A DNA stretch of 64,000 nucleotides from Eubacteriales bacterium (GCA_030524745.1 JAUNGC010000001.1:186001-250000), one strand, 5' to 3'; shown: positions 42,710 to 51,472, numbered from the stretch's first letter. Translations and numbers: made by a program. The notes: generated from the letters alone by a model not told the origin.

Positions 42710-43621
42710 TCATCCTGCCTTTCTTCTGATCGGCACCCGCGCAGCCGTCACCACTTCCGCCGCCTTGCCGGTATGAATCTCCTGATCGTCAAAAAAGATG
42801 TGTGCGCCAAACGCCGCCAGAATATCCCTCTTGGATATTCCCCCCAGAAAGAAAGATTCATCAATCCGGACGTTCCATGCCCGCAGAGTGCGCACCACCC
42901 TCTCATGCGCCGGAGCGCAGCGGGAGGTCACAAGCGCCGTCCTGATCGGAACCTCGTTTCCGGAAAATTCCTTTTGCAAAGCCGCTATCGTTTTTAAAAA
43001 GCGCGCAAACGGGCCTTCCCCAAGCGGACTCGCAGCTTTTTTTCTCTCATTTTCCTCAAAAGCTTCCAGACCTTCTCTTTTATAAATCTCTTCCGACTCA
43101 TCGGAAAACAGCACGGCGTCTCCGTCAAACGCAATTCTGATCTGACCGATTGAGGAATCAGCATCATACCTGCACTGTCCGTCCACGCAGATGATTCCCG
43201 CCGCAATTCCGCTGTCCACCGCCTGCTGTACGTCCTCCTCATTGGCCGATAAAAACAGATCCGTCTTAAATGCACTCAGATAAGGAGTCAGCGGACTCCC
43301 GCCGGAAAATACCGCCCGCGTAATATGCAGGCCATAATAAGCGATAGACCTGAAAAAACGCACGGATGTATCCGCATTATTATGGGACATGATGACCACT
43401 TCCACCCGCTCTTTCTCACCCGGCAGATCGTTGATGGCAAGCAGAGCCTTCACCAGAGTAAATCCCGGACCGGGTTTCAGAATCTCTTCCTCATGTTCTA
43501 TCTGATACTGGCAGTAAGCTTCCAGTCCCTGCTGCTCAAAAATATTGTTTTCAAACGTTAAATCAAAAAGCGTTCTCGTGGATACGCCAACCACCAGCCT
43601 GCTGTCCAGATCACATTTCAT
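42710..43621 (-). CDS. cN-I type cytosolic 5'-nucleotidase
   Basis: A 303-residue protein of the 5'-nucleotidase cN-I (NT5C1) family, known from vertebrates and some bacteria. Seen: VVGVSTRTLFDLTFE at the N-terminus, VVIMSHNNADTSVRFF, IAFDGDAVLFSDESE (the DxDxxxFxDxxE phosphatase-like site) and LVTSRCAPAHERVV. It dephosphorylates nucleoside monophosphates. ATG 43621 follows AAGGAGG at 8 bases. It directly abuts the SfsA-MutY gene; a link to nucleotide-pool or DNA-repair housekeeping is inferred only from position. Confidence 0.85.
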   Translation of the reverse strand: MKCDLDSRLVVGVSTRTLFDLTFENNIFEQQGLEAYCQYQIEHEEEILKPGPGFTLVKALLAINDLPGEKERVEVVIMSHNNADTSVRFFRSIAYYGLHITRAVFSGGSPLTPYLSAFKTDLFLSANEEDVQQAVDSGIAAGIICVDGQCRYDADSSIGQIRIAFDGDAVLFSDESEEIYKREGLEAFEENERKKAASPLGEGPFARFLKTIAALQKEFSGNEVPIRTALVTSRCAPAHERVVRTLRAWNVRIDESFFLGGISKRDILAAFGAHIFFDDQEIHTGKAAEVVTAARVPIRRKAG

Positions 43622-43699
43622 ACCTTTTTCCTCCTTCATCAGAGAGAAACCACATACCGGATAAGGCGCAGTCAAAGCTGTGAAGAGGAAGGCAAAGCG

Positions 43700-44290
43700 T
43701 CAGCGCAATCTGTTGCACTCGTATTTTTCCAGCATCAGAAGACAATTCTTCAAAGTTTCATATTGTTCTTCCAGCGTATCCCCTGACAATTCCAGATCCA
43801 GCGACACTGCGATCGTGTTGAGCATGGACTCATCCGTCCTGCCTGCAAGAGAAGCATAAATTTCCAGCTTCTTCTCATAACTGTCCGCTTCCAGAAAAGC
43901 GAGCAGACGCGGGTTCAGTTCAAATTCTTCTTCCGGCCGGCTCTCTGCCTCTTTCGCCGGACTATCTGCCTGCGGCTCCGATGTAAGCCGCTGTGCTGAC
44001 GCTATCTTATCCGTTCTGTTTCCCCCATCTGCAGGGCTTCCCGGTAAAGCGCCTCCGACTGCGGGCACCAGCGTGAAACGGTATTCCGCCTTCACGTCCG
44101 GATATTTGTCATGATCCACTTTACTTACAAACATATCAAGCGGTCTTGCGAACACCTTAAAATCTCCGTACAACGCCTGATATACCACAAGCTGTTCTCC
44201 GTCTTCCGTATGCTCCGCCAATGTCACGATACGGTATAGATTTCCCTTAAAATGTTGATAAATTTCTCCCGGTTCGGGCATCTTATTCAT
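43700..44290 (-). CDS. DUF1653 domain protein
   Basis: A 196-residue protein. The first 75 residues (GEIYQHFKGNLYRIVTLAEH, VVYQALYGDFKVFARPLDMF) form the small DUF1653 beta domain, whose role is unknown. A Ser/Pro/Glu-rich linker follows, then a C-terminal helical part (NPRLLAFLEADSYEKKLEIY). Start ATG 44290 follows AGGAGG at 7 bases. It is 78 bases upstream of the 5'-nucleotidase gene and probably in the same operon. Confidence 0.8.
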   Translation of the reverse strand: MNKMPEPGEIYQHFKGNLYRIVTLAEHTEDGEQLVVYQALYGDFKVFARPLDMFVSKVDHDKYPDVKAEYRFTLVPAVGGALPGSPADGGNRTDKIASAQRLTSEPQADSPAKEAESRPEEEFELNPRLLAFLEADSYEKKLEIYASLAGRTDESMLNTIAVSLDLELSGDTLEEQYETLKNCLLMLEKYECNRLR

Positions 44291-44428
44291 ACCAGGGCCT
44301 CCTGATTCTTTTTTCTATGCCTTAGTATACTCCCAAACCATAAAACTGTCATGTCCTAATTTTGGCAGTCCCCGAACTCCCGGAAATGTTTTGTTTTGCT
44401 CGCGGTCAGCCGCATGTTCTGCGACAGA

Positions 44429-44797
44429 CTAAGCGGTAAACGACAGCACAAAAACGCACGTATCCGGTTCAAACCCACATTCCTCCAGCGCTTTGAATAA
44501 ATTTTCCCGCTCCTCATTTTTCAGAAAGGAATAACTCTTATGATGCACCTGAAGTTTATAAATCCGCGTGCCGTCTTCTTCCCTTACATGGGTGAGCATC
44601 ACACCCGCATGAATAAGTCCCGCTTCATCCAGAAGCGTCCGTACTTCCTTAATATATTCTGATTCCAATTCTATGTAGCGCTGTTCATTCACATACACAT
44701 GATCCCTGGGCTGGCACATCGCCACGCCTCCCATGCTGCATCCGGTCACCAGCATCAGCGCAATCGTAAACAGTACAAATCTAATATTTTTTCTCAT
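44429..44797 (-). CDS. small secreted lipoprotein, hypothetical
   Basis: A 122-residue protein with a lipoprotein signal peptide: MRKNIRFVLFTIALMLVTGC, lipidated Cys at 20. The mature part (YVNEQRYIELESEYIKEVRTLLDEAGL; GVMLTHVREEDGTRIYKLQVHHKS) is a small alpha/beta domain that I do not recognise. It lies 138 bases upstream of the DUF1653 gene on the same strand, with the terminator 44957-45009 between it and the surface locus. Function unknown. Confidence 0.65.
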   Translation of the reverse strand: MRKNIRFVLFTIALMLVTGCSMGGVAMCQPRDHVYVNEQRYIELESEYIKEVRTLLDEAGLIHAGVMLTHVREEDGTRIYKLQVHHKSYSFLKNEERENLFKALEECGFEPDTCVFVLSFTA

Positions 44798-44956
44798 AAT
44801 CCATCAGTCCTTTCTCATCTGTATTTTTCCTGTCTAAATTAATTATGACATTTACAGAGTCCAATAAAACGGACTGTATGAAAAAAATAAAAAAAATTTT
44901 GCATCCATTCTACGATGCCGATTCGCAGCAATCGTGCCGGCAAAAAACGCGAAACA

Positions 44957-45009
44957 CAAAAAAATCCGAGAGCCAGAAACTGTCAAAAATCCAGTCCATG
45001 CTCTCGGAA
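44957..45009 (-). terminator. terminator of the surface-protein operon
   Basis: TCCGAGAGC pairs with GCTCTCGGA around a long loop, followed by T7 on the minus strand. It closes the transcript that ends with the gene at 45068-45862. Confidence 0.85.
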
Positions 45010-45067
45010 TCCCCTTGTTTTCTATCCTTTAGAAGAGAATACTTTCCATATTCAGCACATTCTTCCT

Positions 45068-45862
45068 TCAAGACGCACGTTTACGACAAAATATCATACC
45101 GGCTATCGATACTGCCGCAGAAGAAATAAACACGAACAGCCAGAACGCAGCGTTTGTTTCATCTCCGGTCCTCGCTCCGACTCCCTGTGTAGCAGTTCCG
45201 GTTCCGTCAGTTTCCCCGTTTTCTGCCCCGGTTCCCTGACTATTTCCGTCTGCCCCCGATTTTGGCGCAGCAGTTTCTCCCGGAGCCGGTGTGGGAGACG
45301 GCGTATCAGGCGTCACGGTACCTGTGCTTTCTGCAAGCACGTAATAGTAACGGCCGTCCGCTTGGAATATGATCTTGCCATTCGCAGTTTCTGAAGCCAA
45401 TTCCGTCACCGTTGCATCCTTATTCAGCGAAAAGACAGCCGGAGTCTCCATGGATTCCGGCAGCAAAATGCCGACCGTCACCCCGTCTGCTAAAAGCCTG
45501 GTTCCGTCTTTCTTTAAAAAATAGATCTCATAAGGTACAATGTTGCTTCCCTTTCCTTTCATACATGCAGAAAACCATTCCCAGGCGTCTTTGTCATGAT
45601 CTGTCACCGGATATACGACCAGGGTCAGACCGTCTTCCGGAATGCCGTCAACCGTAATCACCGTTTTGTCCGGCAAAGAGATCCGGCTCTCTCCGTTTTC
45701 AACCGGAGCCGTAAAGTAGTCCGTTTCTCCTGCAATATAAGTAGCATAGAAACCGAAGGTCGTCTGCTTTTCTTCCTCCAGCGTATCATTGCCGGCACTG
45801 CATACCATGCAGGAATAGCCCGTCAGTATACATATCAGAAAAAACATAGCCATCCTTTTCAT
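45068..45862 (-). CDS. secreted wall-anchored protein with sortase-type TGD signal
   Basis: A 264-residue protein with an N-terminal signal peptide (MKRMAMFFLICILTGYSC). A beta-rich middle (RISLPDKTVITVDGIPEDG; LADGVTVGILLPESM) leads to a Pro/Thr/Ser/Gly-rich stalk and then a sorting signal: GARTGDETN, a hydrophobic helix and the basic end CRKRAS. This resembles LPXTG-like class anchors with TGD. It is the last gene of the locus and overlaps the 45859 gene by four bases (ATGA). It probably carries or caps the structure made by the neighbours; no sortase gene is in view. Function unknown. Confidence 0.7.
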   Translation of the reverse strand: MKRMAMFFLICILTGYSCMVCSAGNDTLEEEKQTTFGFYATYIAGETDYFTAPVENGESRISLPDKTVITVDGIPEDGLTLVVYPVTDHDKDAWEWFSACMKGKGSNIVPYEIYFLKKDGTRLLADGVTVGILLPESMETPAVFSLNKDATVTELASETANGKIIFQADGRYYYVLAESTGTVTPDTPSPTPAPGETAAPKSGADGNSQGTGAENGETDGTGTATQGVGARTGDETNAAFWLFVFISSAAVSIAGMIFCRKRAS

Positions 45863-46362
45863 TGCGATTCTCCTTCTCTGATCGTCGTATTCAGTGTAAC
45901 TGCCCCGGCACTGTGGTAAGTCTCCGGTTCATATGCCATGATCTTCAATCTGACCGGTTCTCCATCCGCTATGTCAGAAGTGATCGGAACGGATTTCACA
46001 TATTCGCCCGGTTTCAAAAGCCCGCTCTCCCCGATAACCGCGCCTTTTTCATTCAGAATGCGCAGCTTCAGCCAGACATCATAGTCTTCGGAGTTGGTAA
46101 AATATACCTCTGCAGTATCGCCGTCTGCAATCACATTGCCGCAGACGTATGCTTTAAATCCCATTCCCTCCTGATAAATCTCCGACCATCCCAACTCATC
46201 CGGTACATCCGGCGTTCCACTGACAGCCTCCGATTCAAAGGGCGGCGGCGTAAAGACGGAGTTTCGGCTGTTTTTATTACAACGTACCAGTACCGCCGTC
46301 ATGACCGCCAGAGAAATCACACATACAATAGCAGCTATAATCAAGCCCGCTTTCTTTGTCAT
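45859..46362 (-). CDS. membrane-anchored beta-rich protein of the surface locus (B type)
   Basis: A 167-residue protein with one N-terminal membrane helix (LIIAAIVCVISLAVMTAVL) and an extracellular domain of beta strands: GFKAYVCGNVIADGDTAEVY, YDVWLKLRILNEKGAVIGES, LLKPGEYVKS, VRLKIMAYEPETYHSAG. It resembles the neighbour at 48085-48648 in layout (short helix, linker, ISL/AEVYF strand, PGYKLEK/PGEYVKS turn). No enzyme motif. The ATG at 46362 follows GGGGGAG; an upstream ATG at 46416 lacks a clear site. It overlaps the 45068 gene. Probably a membrane partner for the secreted proteins beside it. Confidence 0.65.
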   Translation of the reverse strand: MTKKAGLIIAAIVCVISLAVMTAVLVRCNKNSRNSVFTPPPFESEAVSGTPDVPDELGWSEIYQEGMGFKAYVCGNVIADGDTAEVYFTNSEDYDVWLKLRILNEKGAVIGESGLLKPGEYVKSVPITSDIADGEPVRLKIMAYEPETYHSAGAVTLNTTIREGESQ

Positions 46363-46527
46363 GTTCGGAATCTCCCCCGTATTGTTTTTCCGTTGCGTAA
46401 CTCTTTTATCCATCATCTGTCAAATTCGCCTCAAATAGTGCGGTTTGGGACAAATTTCACAGATGATCTGCACGAGCATTTCTGCCCGTACAGACATCTG
46501 CGTAATATAATCATTCTTTGTATAAAA

Positions 46528-47409
46528 TCAGTCAAATACCTTCACTCTTAACAGCGGATTATCTTCATCTCGTAAATCCAATGTAACACGAACTTTCTTT
46601 CCGGCAACATCAGATATGTTGAAACCAACTGTGCCTTGTCCCGTACTCACTTTGGTTAAGCCATAAGTACCTTCTTCTGTAATTGTGCTCCCACTGATAA
46701 TGTAACGAGTTGTTGCAGTCGAATAGTTTCCGGTAGTCTGATCGTATATGTAAAAAATGCTTCCCCAAAAAGTACCAGTGCACTCTTGCTCAAAAACATA
46801 TACGTTCTCCTCTGCAGTAGTTTTAAAGAATCCTGAAACATTACCATTTCCATTTGACTTATACTGCGAATTCACACCAATAAAATCTGTAATTGTCACC
46901 GTCACTTTTCCTATCTCTGTTTTTGTAGTTGCTGTATCGGAAAGGGCTCCGTTCAAGGATAAAGTAGCCGTACCGCTTGGACCGCTGCCTGCTGTAGTTC
47001 CTTCTGCTGTTTTTAGATCAATTTTAGCCTGGTCGAATTTTCCGCTAATGTTGCTATCTATCTGTTCATAGGACAAAGTTGCTGTGATTTCAGTATTTGA
47101 GTTATTTGTTACCGTAATTTTATCAGCGTTTTCTTCACAACTCCATGTGGATGTTCCAACCGTTTCCACATACTTAAGCGTTTCCGGATTCCATGTCAGC
47201 GTTTTGCCTGAATCATAAGTATACTCTAAGCTTCCCCACTCTACATCTACCGAATACACGATTGCCGGATCCGGCTCTTCCTCGTTATAGGTCGCCAGAA
47301 TCTCCGCCGTATTATTCCCCGGCGTCGGCTCGGCTGCGCTGGCATATACCATATTTCCCGCAGAAAGCACAAATACCAAAGTCGCTGCTACTATTTTTTT
47401 CATTTTCAT
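46528..47409 (-). CDS. secreted protein with W-N-P-E-T motif (surface locus A type)
   Basis: A 293-residue protein with a signal peptide (MKMKKIVAATLVFVLSAGNM, cleavage near ASA). The module begins VYSVDVEWGSLEYTY and WNPETLKY at 73-80, continues CEENADKITVTNNSNTEIT and LSLNGALSDTATTKTEIGKV, and ends in an extra beta-rich region. The same module occurs in the genes at 47406 and 48665. The ATG overlaps the 47406 stop. Unrecognised function; the beta-rich build suggests a fibre or surface-layer type subunit, which is only an inference. Confidence 0.7.
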   Translation of the reverse strand: MKMKKIVAATLVFVLSAGNMVYASAAEPTPGNNTAEILATYNEEEPDPAIVYSVDVEWGSLEYTYDSGKTLTWNPETLKYVETVGTSTWSCEENADKITVTNNSNTEITATLSYEQIDSNISGKFDQAKIDLKTAEGTTAGSGPSGTATLSLNGALSDTATTKTEIGKVTVTITDFIGVNSQYKSNGNGNVSGFFKTTAEENVYVFEQECTGTFWGSIFYIYDQTTGNYSTATTRYIISGSTITEEGTYGLTKVSTGQGTVGFNISDVAGKKVRVTLDLRDEDNPLLRVKVFD

Positions 47410-47987
47410 GGCGTTACCTCCTCTGCATCAGCAATGGTGACAGTTATGCTGCCGATCTTCGTCTTATTTGCATCTTTATTTGTCAACTCGCCGCTCAAAG
47501 AAATCGTAGTTTCTGCCTTCGCTTCCGTTCCCGGAATTTCTGTCGTTGCGTTTACAGACGCATCGGCAAGCGGCAGGTTCGCGTCTGCAGGCTCCGCCTT
47601 GATCCCGCTGTAATCATTCGTGCCGTCATTGACCATTTCCGTTGTAATCATTGCAGTCAGCGCCTTATTTGACCGGCTGGTCACGGTAATCTTATTCGCC
47701 CCGTCTTCATTCGTCCAGCCAATCGCCTCCCCCACTTCTTCCTTATAAGTATGGGTAGCAGGGTCCCATGTTTTCGTAGTAGGCGCTGCCTGATACGTAA
47801 ATTCCATGCTTCCCCAGCTAATCCCCACTGAATATACCGTCGGCGCCTCTGCGTCCAGACCATAAACAGCGTATACAGGATGGCTTTCCGCCCCTCCGTT
47901 TGAAGTTATCGTACCTGCAAATGCCGTTGCGCCCCAGGACATTGCCAGTGCTGCGGACAGTCCTGCGCATAATAACTTTTTCTTCAT
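47406..47987 (-). CDS. secreted protein with W-D-P-A-T motif (surface locus A type)
   Basis: A 193-residue protein with a signal peptide ending near AFAG (24-25). The module VYSVGISWGSMEFTY, WDPATHTY (74-81), NEDGANKITVTSRSNKALT and TTISLSGELTNKDANKTKIG matches the neighbour at 46528-47409 in order. The start at 47987 fits AAAGGA with 9 bases; an in-frame ATG at 47996 has none. It is tightly coupled to the next gene. It is a minimal single-module version and may be a subunit of a polymer. Confidence 0.7.
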   Translation of the reverse strand: MKKKLLCAGLSAALAMSWGATAFAGTITSNGGAESHPVYAVYGLDAEAPTVYSVGISWGSMEFTYQAAPTTKTWDPATHTYKEEVGEAIGWTNEDGANKITVTSRSNKALTAMITTEMVNDGTNDYSGIKAEPADANLPLADASVNATTEIPGTEAKAETTISLSGELTNKDANKTKIGSITVTIADAEEVTP

Positions 47988-48084
47988 CGTTTCCATTCCT
48001 TTCTTTATTTTTTAGCGTAGCCATTCGGCGTTTTTGCCGCCTGCATGTGCTGCATGAAACCTTCTTTTTCAGAAGTTTGTTTCC

Positions 48085-48648
48085 TTATTCTGTGACTGTG
48101 ATCTCTACGCCCTCAATGCTTCCGTTAAGGACGGATCGCTCCGCCGTTTCCGGGTCGTAATACAGGACGTTATATCTTCCTGTGTATTGTCCTGCCGATA
48201 ACTTTGCCGCGTCCTTAAGCAGATCCAGTTTTTCCAGCTTGTAGCCCGGAGACAGGGTTCCCGACTGTGCGATCACAGTCTCTGTTTTGTCATCCCCGAC
48301 AAGGACAATCTGCAGTACAATATCATTCACCGATTTTGAGGGATTTTGGAACATCAGGCTTGCCGTATTGTCGGAAAGCGAAATCTGAACCGTCTTCTGG
48401 TAGATCATGCTGACTCCTCCGCCTCCTTTGGGCACCTCCATTTTTTCCCCGGAGTCTCCCCCGATTAACTCTGCATATTCTTCCGCCTGCCGGGGCGCAT
48501 AATCCGGTGTCAGTTCAGGGCCTGTGTCCCGGAAAAACAATATCCATACCGTCACGCCCGCCGCAAGAAAAGCGATCAGCAGCAACAGCGCGGTCAGAAT
48601 CTTCGTCCTGTTATTCCGGGACTTCTTTTTTACTGACTGTCTTCCCAT
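48085..48648 (-). CDS. membrane-anchored beta-rich protein of the surface locus (B type)
   Basis: A 187-residue protein. The basic N-terminus (KKKSRNNRTK) precedes one membrane helix (ILTALLLLIAFLAAGVTVWILFF), so the domain outside is anchored by its N-terminus. Strands VQISLSDNTASLMFQNPSKS, VLQIVLVGDDKTETVIAQSG and LSPGYKLEKLDL match the layout of the 45859 protein; a DPETAE segment precedes its final strand. No catalytic motif is seen. It lies between two secreted A-type genes and was probably duplicated with them. Confidence 0.65.
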   Translation of the reverse strand: MGRQSVKKKSRNNRTKILTALLLLIAFLAAGVTVWILFFRDTGPELTPDYAPRQAEEYAELIGGDSGEKMEVPKGGGGVSMIYQKTVQISLSDNTASLMFQNPSKSVNDIVLQIVLVGDDKTETVIAQSGTLSPGYKLEKLDLLKDAAKLSAGQYTGRYNVLYYDPETAERSVLNGSIEGVEITVTE

Positions 48649-48664
48649 ATTTTCTCACCCCCCC

Positions 48665-50053
48665 TCACTCTGCAAGCGTCCAGGCCACGTTTCCAATGAC
48701 CTCGCTGCTCATTCCCGAATCGGGTTCCCCGGAAAGTGAAAGATATACTTCCGCAATACCGCCTGCGGCAACCAACAACTCCTGTACCGGCTTTCCTTCC
48801 CGATCCGTAAAGCTTCCGGTTATATTCCGGTATGATTCGGACGGCTGATAGGACAATATCACTGTCAAATCCTCCGTTCCGGTATTTTTCAGGACTATTT
48901 TTCCTTCTCCGTCTTCATAAATCCAATGGCCGGACGTCCCGTCTTCATAGCTGTGCGTCTCAGGATTCCACCTGCCTTTTGTACCAGGCTGATATACCGC
49001 ATTTCCTCCGTTCATTTCCATCACGAGCGTTTTCTGCCGCGCAGCCTTTCCAAGTTCTTCCGACTGCGCTTCGGTATCAGACTCCTCCGGCGCCATGAAA
49101 AACACAATCGCATAGGCTCCAAAGGTATTGCCTTCAAAGGTAATGGTATCTAAAGCGGGATCTGTGTCCTCACAGACCGCCGCCTGCCCGTCTCTTACAC
49201 AGACAAGTTCTACACTCTGCGCCGCTTCCGGAAGGCCGGATATTTTCAGAATCATCCTCAATTTCTCTGCACTTTCTGTAATTTCCATGGGCGCTTCCTT
49301 GTCCCTGTACTTTTTCAGACGCAGCGCAAAATATTGCTGTACTTCATATCCGTTCTGCACCGCCCACTGCGATAGCGCTTCTTTTTCCGTCTCCAATAAG
49401 TCGCGCTCTTCCGCCGTGAGTTTCTGCTCTTCCTCTTTTTCTTCTTCCGGCTTCAGAAGGTTCTCCACAGTATCTGCATAGACAAGAACATTTTCCTGCC
49501 CGCCCCGGCAAATCTCCTCTTCCAAAAACAGGGAACGGGCAAACGTCTCCTGACCGTCCTCAAGCTTCAGTTCGTTTTCTCCAAGAGATGATTTCACAGA
49601 TAAACGGATATCCATTTCCTGCAAAGGCGCCGATGCTTCTTCCGTTGTCTTCAGGGAATCCTCCTCAGACGTCCCGCCCGATATATCTGCCGAGTTCCCG
49701 GAAATCGATTTTCCGCTCGGATCGCCGGACGGCTCCTGCGCGTTTGCGCTTCCGCTTTCTTCCTTCGGCGTTTCTGCGGGCAGGATCTCTTCCTGTTGAT
49801 CCGGCAGTTCCGCGAAAGTCTGCTTCTCCGGATTCTCTAAAACCGTTTCTCCTGCCTGCTCTTCCAAAACATCCGCTGCCGATTCCGTCATCTGTTTTTC
49901 CGTTCCTATGACCATTTTCTCCTCTGCGCTAAAAGTCTCATTTTCCCCGGCAGACACATTCAGTCCCGTTTGAATCACAAGTATTCCTGCAAAGGTCAAT
50001 GCCGCGGCAGCCGGGTATCTTCTCTTTCTTTTCCCTCTGGTTTCCTGTTTCAT
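48665..50053 (-). CDS. large secreted protein with Glu-rich stalk and W-N-P-E-T module
   Basis: A 462-residue protein, first of the locus. The signal peptide AAAALTFAGILVIQTGLNVSA leads to a long acidic/Ser region (about 30-130), then a Lys/Glu-rich middle with YADTVENLLKPEEEKEEEQK, and a C-terminal A-type module: RWNPETHSYED, GEGKIVLKNTGTEDLTVILSY, AEVYLSLSGEPDSGM. The ATG at 50053 lies 8 bases after GGAGG. It is preceded by a promoter and a hairpin leader at 50184-50337. Function unknown; the layout suggests a stalked surface protein. Confidence 0.65.
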   Translation of the reverse strand: MKQETRGKRKRRYPAAAALTFAGILVIQTGLNVSAGENETFSAEEKMVIGTEKQMTESAADVLEEQAGETVLENPEKQTFAELPDQQEEILPAETPKEESGSANAQEPSGDPSGKSISGNSADISGGTSEEDSLKTTEEASAPLQEMDIRLSVKSSLGENELKLEDGQETFARSLFLEEEICRGGQENVLVYADTVENLLKPEEEKEEEQKLTAEERDLLETEKEALSQWAVQNGYEVQQYFALRLKKYRDKEAPMEITESAEKLRMILKISGLPEAAQSVELVCVRDGQAAVCEDTDPALDTITFEGNTFGAYAIVFFMAPEESDTEAQSEELGKAARQKTLVMEMNGGNAVYQPGTKGRWNPETHSYEDGTSGHWIYEDGEGKIVLKNTGTEDLTVILSYQPSESYRNITGSFTDREGKPVQELLVAAGGIAEVYLSLSGEPDSGMSSEVIGNVAWTLAE

Positions 50054-50183
50054 TCCGCATTCCTCCACGATTACTCTATTTGTCCTGATCGCTTCTTTTC
50101 GTCAGCCTCAATCTATATCAATTTCCATTTTGCTGCGTCTGTGTTCATTTGCCGCATCCATCACAATATCTTTTTTTAAACAC

Positions 50184-50234
50184 AAAAACCGCCGGAAGCC
50201 AGGCGGCAATCTGCCTCCCGACCTCTGGCGGTTT
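50184..50234 (-). terminator. attenuator-like hairpin in the leader of the surface locus
   Basis: AAACCGCC at one end pairs with GGCGGTTT at the other; inside, GGAGGCA and TGCCGCC also pair. On the minus strand the stem is followed by GGTTTTTGTGTTT. It sits between the promoter (50309-50337) and the gene at 48665-50053, so a regulated attenuator is possible. Confidence 0.5.
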
Positions 50235-50281
50235 CCTCATAATTTCTTTCAATAGATACCACAAAAAGACAGAACGTCAGC

Positions 50282-50304
50282 CTCTGCTCTGCTCTGCTCT
50301 GCTC
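50282..50304. repeat. (CTCTG)n short tandem repeat at the promoter start region
   Basis: Four copies of CTCTG plus CTC, directly downstream (minus strand) of the promoter at 50309-50337, within the first transcribed bases. Repeat-number change could alter the leader or expression. Confidence 0.85.
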
Positions 50305-50308
50305 GCAG

Positions 50309-50337
50309 ATTATCCCTTCTTTTCATCCTGGTGTCAA
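50309..50337 (-). promoter_or_regulatory. promoter of the surface-protein locus
   Basis: Minus strand TTGACA (50332-50337), 17 bases, GATAAT (50309-50314). The first transcribed bases contain the (CAGAG)n repeat and then the hairpin leader. The further upstream stretch to 50780 holds only a TATAAT-like site near 50510, an 18-codon fragment (MLARGQLKNSYPLY) and a hairpin. Confidence 0.7.
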
Positions 50338-50729
50338 CCTAAAATGTATCCATAAAAAATGGACGCATATCCCATCTAAAATCTCACCTTCCGGACGCCG
50401 CTTTTCATATTCCTTATACGGCATCCCTGTAAAGCGGGTACGAATTCTTTAACTGCCCGCGTGCCAGCATATCACCCTGTCTGCGCGGCTGCAATAACTC
50501 GTTGTTCTATTATACCAGGCAACCCCTCGAAAAGCCACTACTCAACCGGGTAGTCTGCTGGATTTTTTGATGCTTTTGATAATTTTTTGTAAAAAACAAA
50601 TAATTTATTACTCCATTTCATTATACTTTTTGTTTTATTTGCACATTCTTTCCAGAACTACTTATCTGAAAACTTGTTGGCAAAATAAGCAATCCTTCAT
50701 CCGGGGCTTGAAACACTAATGATAGCGAA

Positions 50730-50764
50730 CCGGCCATCGGATTTCTTTCCATCCAATGGCCGGC
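50730..50764. repeat. hairpin downstream of the GHKL gene
   Basis: A 13-base arm (CCGGCCATCGGAT) is repeated inverted (ATCCAATGGCCGG) with one mismatch and an 8-base spacer. There is no T run on either side, so terminator function is doubtful. It lies 15 bases past the stop at 50780. Confidence 0.6.
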
Positions 50765-50779
50765 CTGAAAAACAACTCA

Positions 50780-51472
50780 CTAATCAATCGCTTTACTATC
50801 TCCAAACATAACTGCAATAATCTGACAGCTATTTTCTTCCCGTTCTACGGATATTCTTCCCCGATATTGCTTAACCGTTTGTTCAATAGCCGTCAAATCC
50901 GCTTCCGGTTCGGCGCTTACAAATTTCTCCCCATTTGCTGTTCCTTCCGTTTTCTTCTCTCCGCGTTTACAGGAATAACATACCCTCATAGCCAGAATAT
51001 CTCTTTCACACTCCACATCCACATCGATGCGGCGGTTTTCGGCGTCGCCGTTATCACAAGCATCCAATGAATAATCCAACAGATTTCTTAAAACAACGGT
51101 AAGATCACATGCACGAACCGGAATCCCGTCCGGCAGTTTCACATTTGCTCCAAAATCGATATTGGCTTTCCGCGCTCTGTCAGAAGCATCGTCTATCAGG
51201 GAATCCACAATGATATTGCCATCGTATATCTTTTCCATTCTGCGCAAATCCGCTTCCCGTATCAGACATCGGATATATGCTTTTGCCCGCACAATCTCGT
51301 CTTTCCGAAGCAGTTCATACACGTTGACCAGATGCGCCCTCATGTTATCCTGCATTTCCAGATAATTATCTTCTTTCTGGCGTGCATACCGGCAACACAG
51401 TTCCAACTCCTCCTCATATAACCTGTTTACTCGCATCTCAAGATCCGATATGTTTTCCTGTGAAATTTTCAT
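50780..51472 (-). CDS. GHKL-type ATPase domain protein (sensor kinase-like)
   Basis: A 230-residue cytosolic protein. The N-terminal half is helical with a likely dimerisation and phosphotransfer-like helix (EMRVNRLYEEELELCCRYARQ). The C-terminal half resembles a HATPase_c_5/GHKL domain: VVLRNLLDYSLDACDNGD is the N-box, and AIEQTVKQYRGRISVE fits the end of the fold. There is no membrane segment and no clear phospho-acceptor histidine, so this may be an orphan ATPase like those partnering LytTR or BlaR-type systems. The G1 box is not clear, so function is uncertain. ATG 51472 follows GAGGGG. Confidence 0.65.
   Translation of the reverse strand: MKISQENISDLEMRVNRLYEEELELCCRYARQKEDNYLEMQDNMRAHLVNVYELLRKDEIVRAKAYIRCLIREADLRRMEKIYDGNIIVDSLIDDASDRARKANIDFGANVKLPDGIPVRACDLTVVLRNLLDYSLDACDNGDAENRRIDVDVECERDILAMRVCYSCKRGEKKTEGTANGEKFVSAEPEADLTAIEQTVKQYRGRISVEREENSCQIIAVMFGDSKAID

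Noticed and set aside
50338-50560. Possible 18-codon peptide (MLARGQLKNSYPLY) and TATAAT site upstream of the surface locus
   Set aside because: Too short, no matched -35 element and no clear ribosome site; possibly a decayed gene, but not supportable.
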